Origin: Acidobacteriota bacterium
Lineage (GTDB): Bacteria; Acidobacteriota; Blastocatellia; Pyrinomonadales; Pyrinomonadaceae
DNA: 6,234 bases
Direction: 5' to 3'
Assembly: GCA_019247865.1 (NCBI GenBank)
Contig: JAFBAJ010000722.1
Coordinates: 1-6,234 of the forward strand
The stretch's first letter is position 1. The number at the start of each line of letters is the position of its first letter. The notes under the pieces were generated by a model. It saw only the letters and a program-made list of their open reading frames with translations, searched no databases and was not told where the DNA came from. Below are positions 5,643-6,234 of the stretch, piece by piece. Made by a program: the position numbers and the translations under genes.

Positions 5643-6234
5643 ATGAAGAACCCATGTTCGGGCGCTGGATTTATCCGCGCATTTTTTTTGACCGCGCTGA
5701 TCTGTTTGTGCGCTGCTGCGAGCGCGTCGGCGCAGTCAGCAGCTTTCTCGACGCAGAGCTATCCTCTGCTCGGAAACAATCACGTGGCAGTGGATTTGAA
5801 CGGCGACGGCATTCTTGATCTGGCTGGAACAGGTGTCGACACGGCTGCGGTGATGCTCGGGAATGCCGACGGCACATTCCGTGCGAAAGTCGATTATCCG
5901 GTCGGTGGGCAAGCTCAGGATCTCGCCGCAGGTGATTTCAACTCGGACGGACGAGTGGACCTGGCGGTCACGATCTACACGCAGCACACGAGCCTTTCGC
6001 TTCTGACGGGCAACGGCGACGGGACGTTCAATGCGCCCGCCAATTTTCCCAACACTTCCGGCGCAGACTCTCCGGCCATCGCCGTCACGGATCTGAATAA
6101 TGACGGCTGGCTCGATGTCGTCCTCGCGCATCAGATCGCCTGTTTCACTGCGCCGTGCGTCGCGTCGCTAACCATGACTGTGATGCTCGGCAACGGCGAC
6201 GGCACGTTTCAGCCCGGGCGTGAGATTCTGATCG
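5643..6234 (+). CDS. Secreted FG-GAP/VCBS repeat protein, N-terminal part (3' end outside window)
   Basis: The first 197 residues of a secreted protein; the frame is still open at the window end. Residues 1-30 look like a Sec signal peptide (a hydrophobic stretch from F14 to about A26, then ASASA) with likely cleavage after A30 (ASA|Q). The rest is made of FG-GAP/VCBS-type repeats, which in known proteins build beta-propeller blades. Ca-binding-like loops are at D51-D59 (DLNGDGILD), D98-D106 (DFNSDGRVD) and D150-D158 (DLNNDGWLD). Each is followed by a GNxDGTF turn at 73-79, 123-129 and 183-189. The third unit is about ten residues longer and holds a cysteine pair (C167, C172). Such proteins are usually extracellular or surface-bound; the specific role depends on C-terminal domains not seen here. 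AGAGG seven bases upstream supports the start. An eight-T run at 5682-5689 lies inside the signal-peptide codons. The gene follows a terminator, so it should have its own promoter. Confidence 0.9.
   Translation, partial: MKNPCSGAGFIRAFFLTALICLCAAASASAQSAAFSTQSYPLLGNNHVAVDLNGDGILDLAGTGVDTAAVMLGNADGTFRAKVDYPVGGQAQDLAAGDFNSDGRVDLAVTIYTQHTSLSLLTGNGDGTFNAPANFPNTSGADSPAIAVTDLNNDGWLDVVLAHQIACFTAPCVASLTMTVMLGNGDGTFQPGREILI
5793..6209 (+). repeat. Tandem FG-GAP/VCBS coding repeats
   Basis: Three successive units each combine a DxNxDGxxD loop with a GNxDGTF turn. The turns are encoded at 5859-5879, 6009-6029 and 6189-6209. The last two share the 14-base run GGCAACGGCGACGG. Spacing between turns is 50 then 60 residues. 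The units have diverged at DNA level, so they look like an old protein repeat rather than a recent tandem duplication. Confidence 0.85.

Noticed and set aside
5531..5818. Open frame of 95 codons overlapping the terminator tail and the FG-GAP start
   Set aside because: It begins in the terminator T-run and crosses the signal-peptide codons in another frame. The FG-GAP frame is clearly the coding one.

Overview
This window looks like chromosomal DNA of a GC-rich, Gram-negative-type bacterium. The mix of a housekeeping mutS, a NagZ-like family 3 glycosidase, lipoproteins and a secreted FG-GAP/VCBS repeat protein would fit Acidobacteriota (for example Blastocatellia). That placement is an impression from gene content and protein style, not a computed result. 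All seven genes I can support are on the + strand. I see no RNA genes, CRISPR array, insertion sequence, integrase or other sign of a mobile element.

Left part (1-3348): the window opens inside mutS. The last 203 residues are present: Walker B, the THYHE segment, a clamp-binding motif and the C-terminal helical tail. After 31 bases comes a cytoplasmic family 3 glycosidase of the beta-N-acetylhexosaminidase (NagZ) type with its main catalytic and sugar-binding residues visible. Its stop codon shares one base with the start of a family 5 (peptide/oligopeptide-type) ABC transporter substrate-binding lipoprotein. The tight coupling suggests the pair handles the same kind of material, possibly cell-wall muropeptides. 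The substrate is inference, and no permease or ATPase gene is in view.

Middle part (3349-5532): a 220-base gap without a convincing gene or terminator is followed by two small multi-pass membrane proteins, DUF4386-like and DUF6326-like. Their genes overlap by 17 bases, and the second gene's ribosome binding site lies inside the first. A 51-base gap leads to a predicted lipoprotein of unknown function. A clear rho-independent terminator follows, so this block may be one transcription unit ending near 5532.

Right part (5533-6234): after a leader of about 110 bases with a small perfect hairpin, a secreted protein begins that runs off the right edge. It has a signal peptide and at least three FG-GAP/VCBS-type repeats with Ca-binding-like DxNxDGxxD loops, as in beta-propeller surface or secreted proteins.

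Overall this is mostly ordinary chromosome. The parts most worth a second look are the coupled glycosidase/binding-protein pair, the overlapping pair of unknown membrane proteins, and the unrecognised lipoprotein downstream of them.
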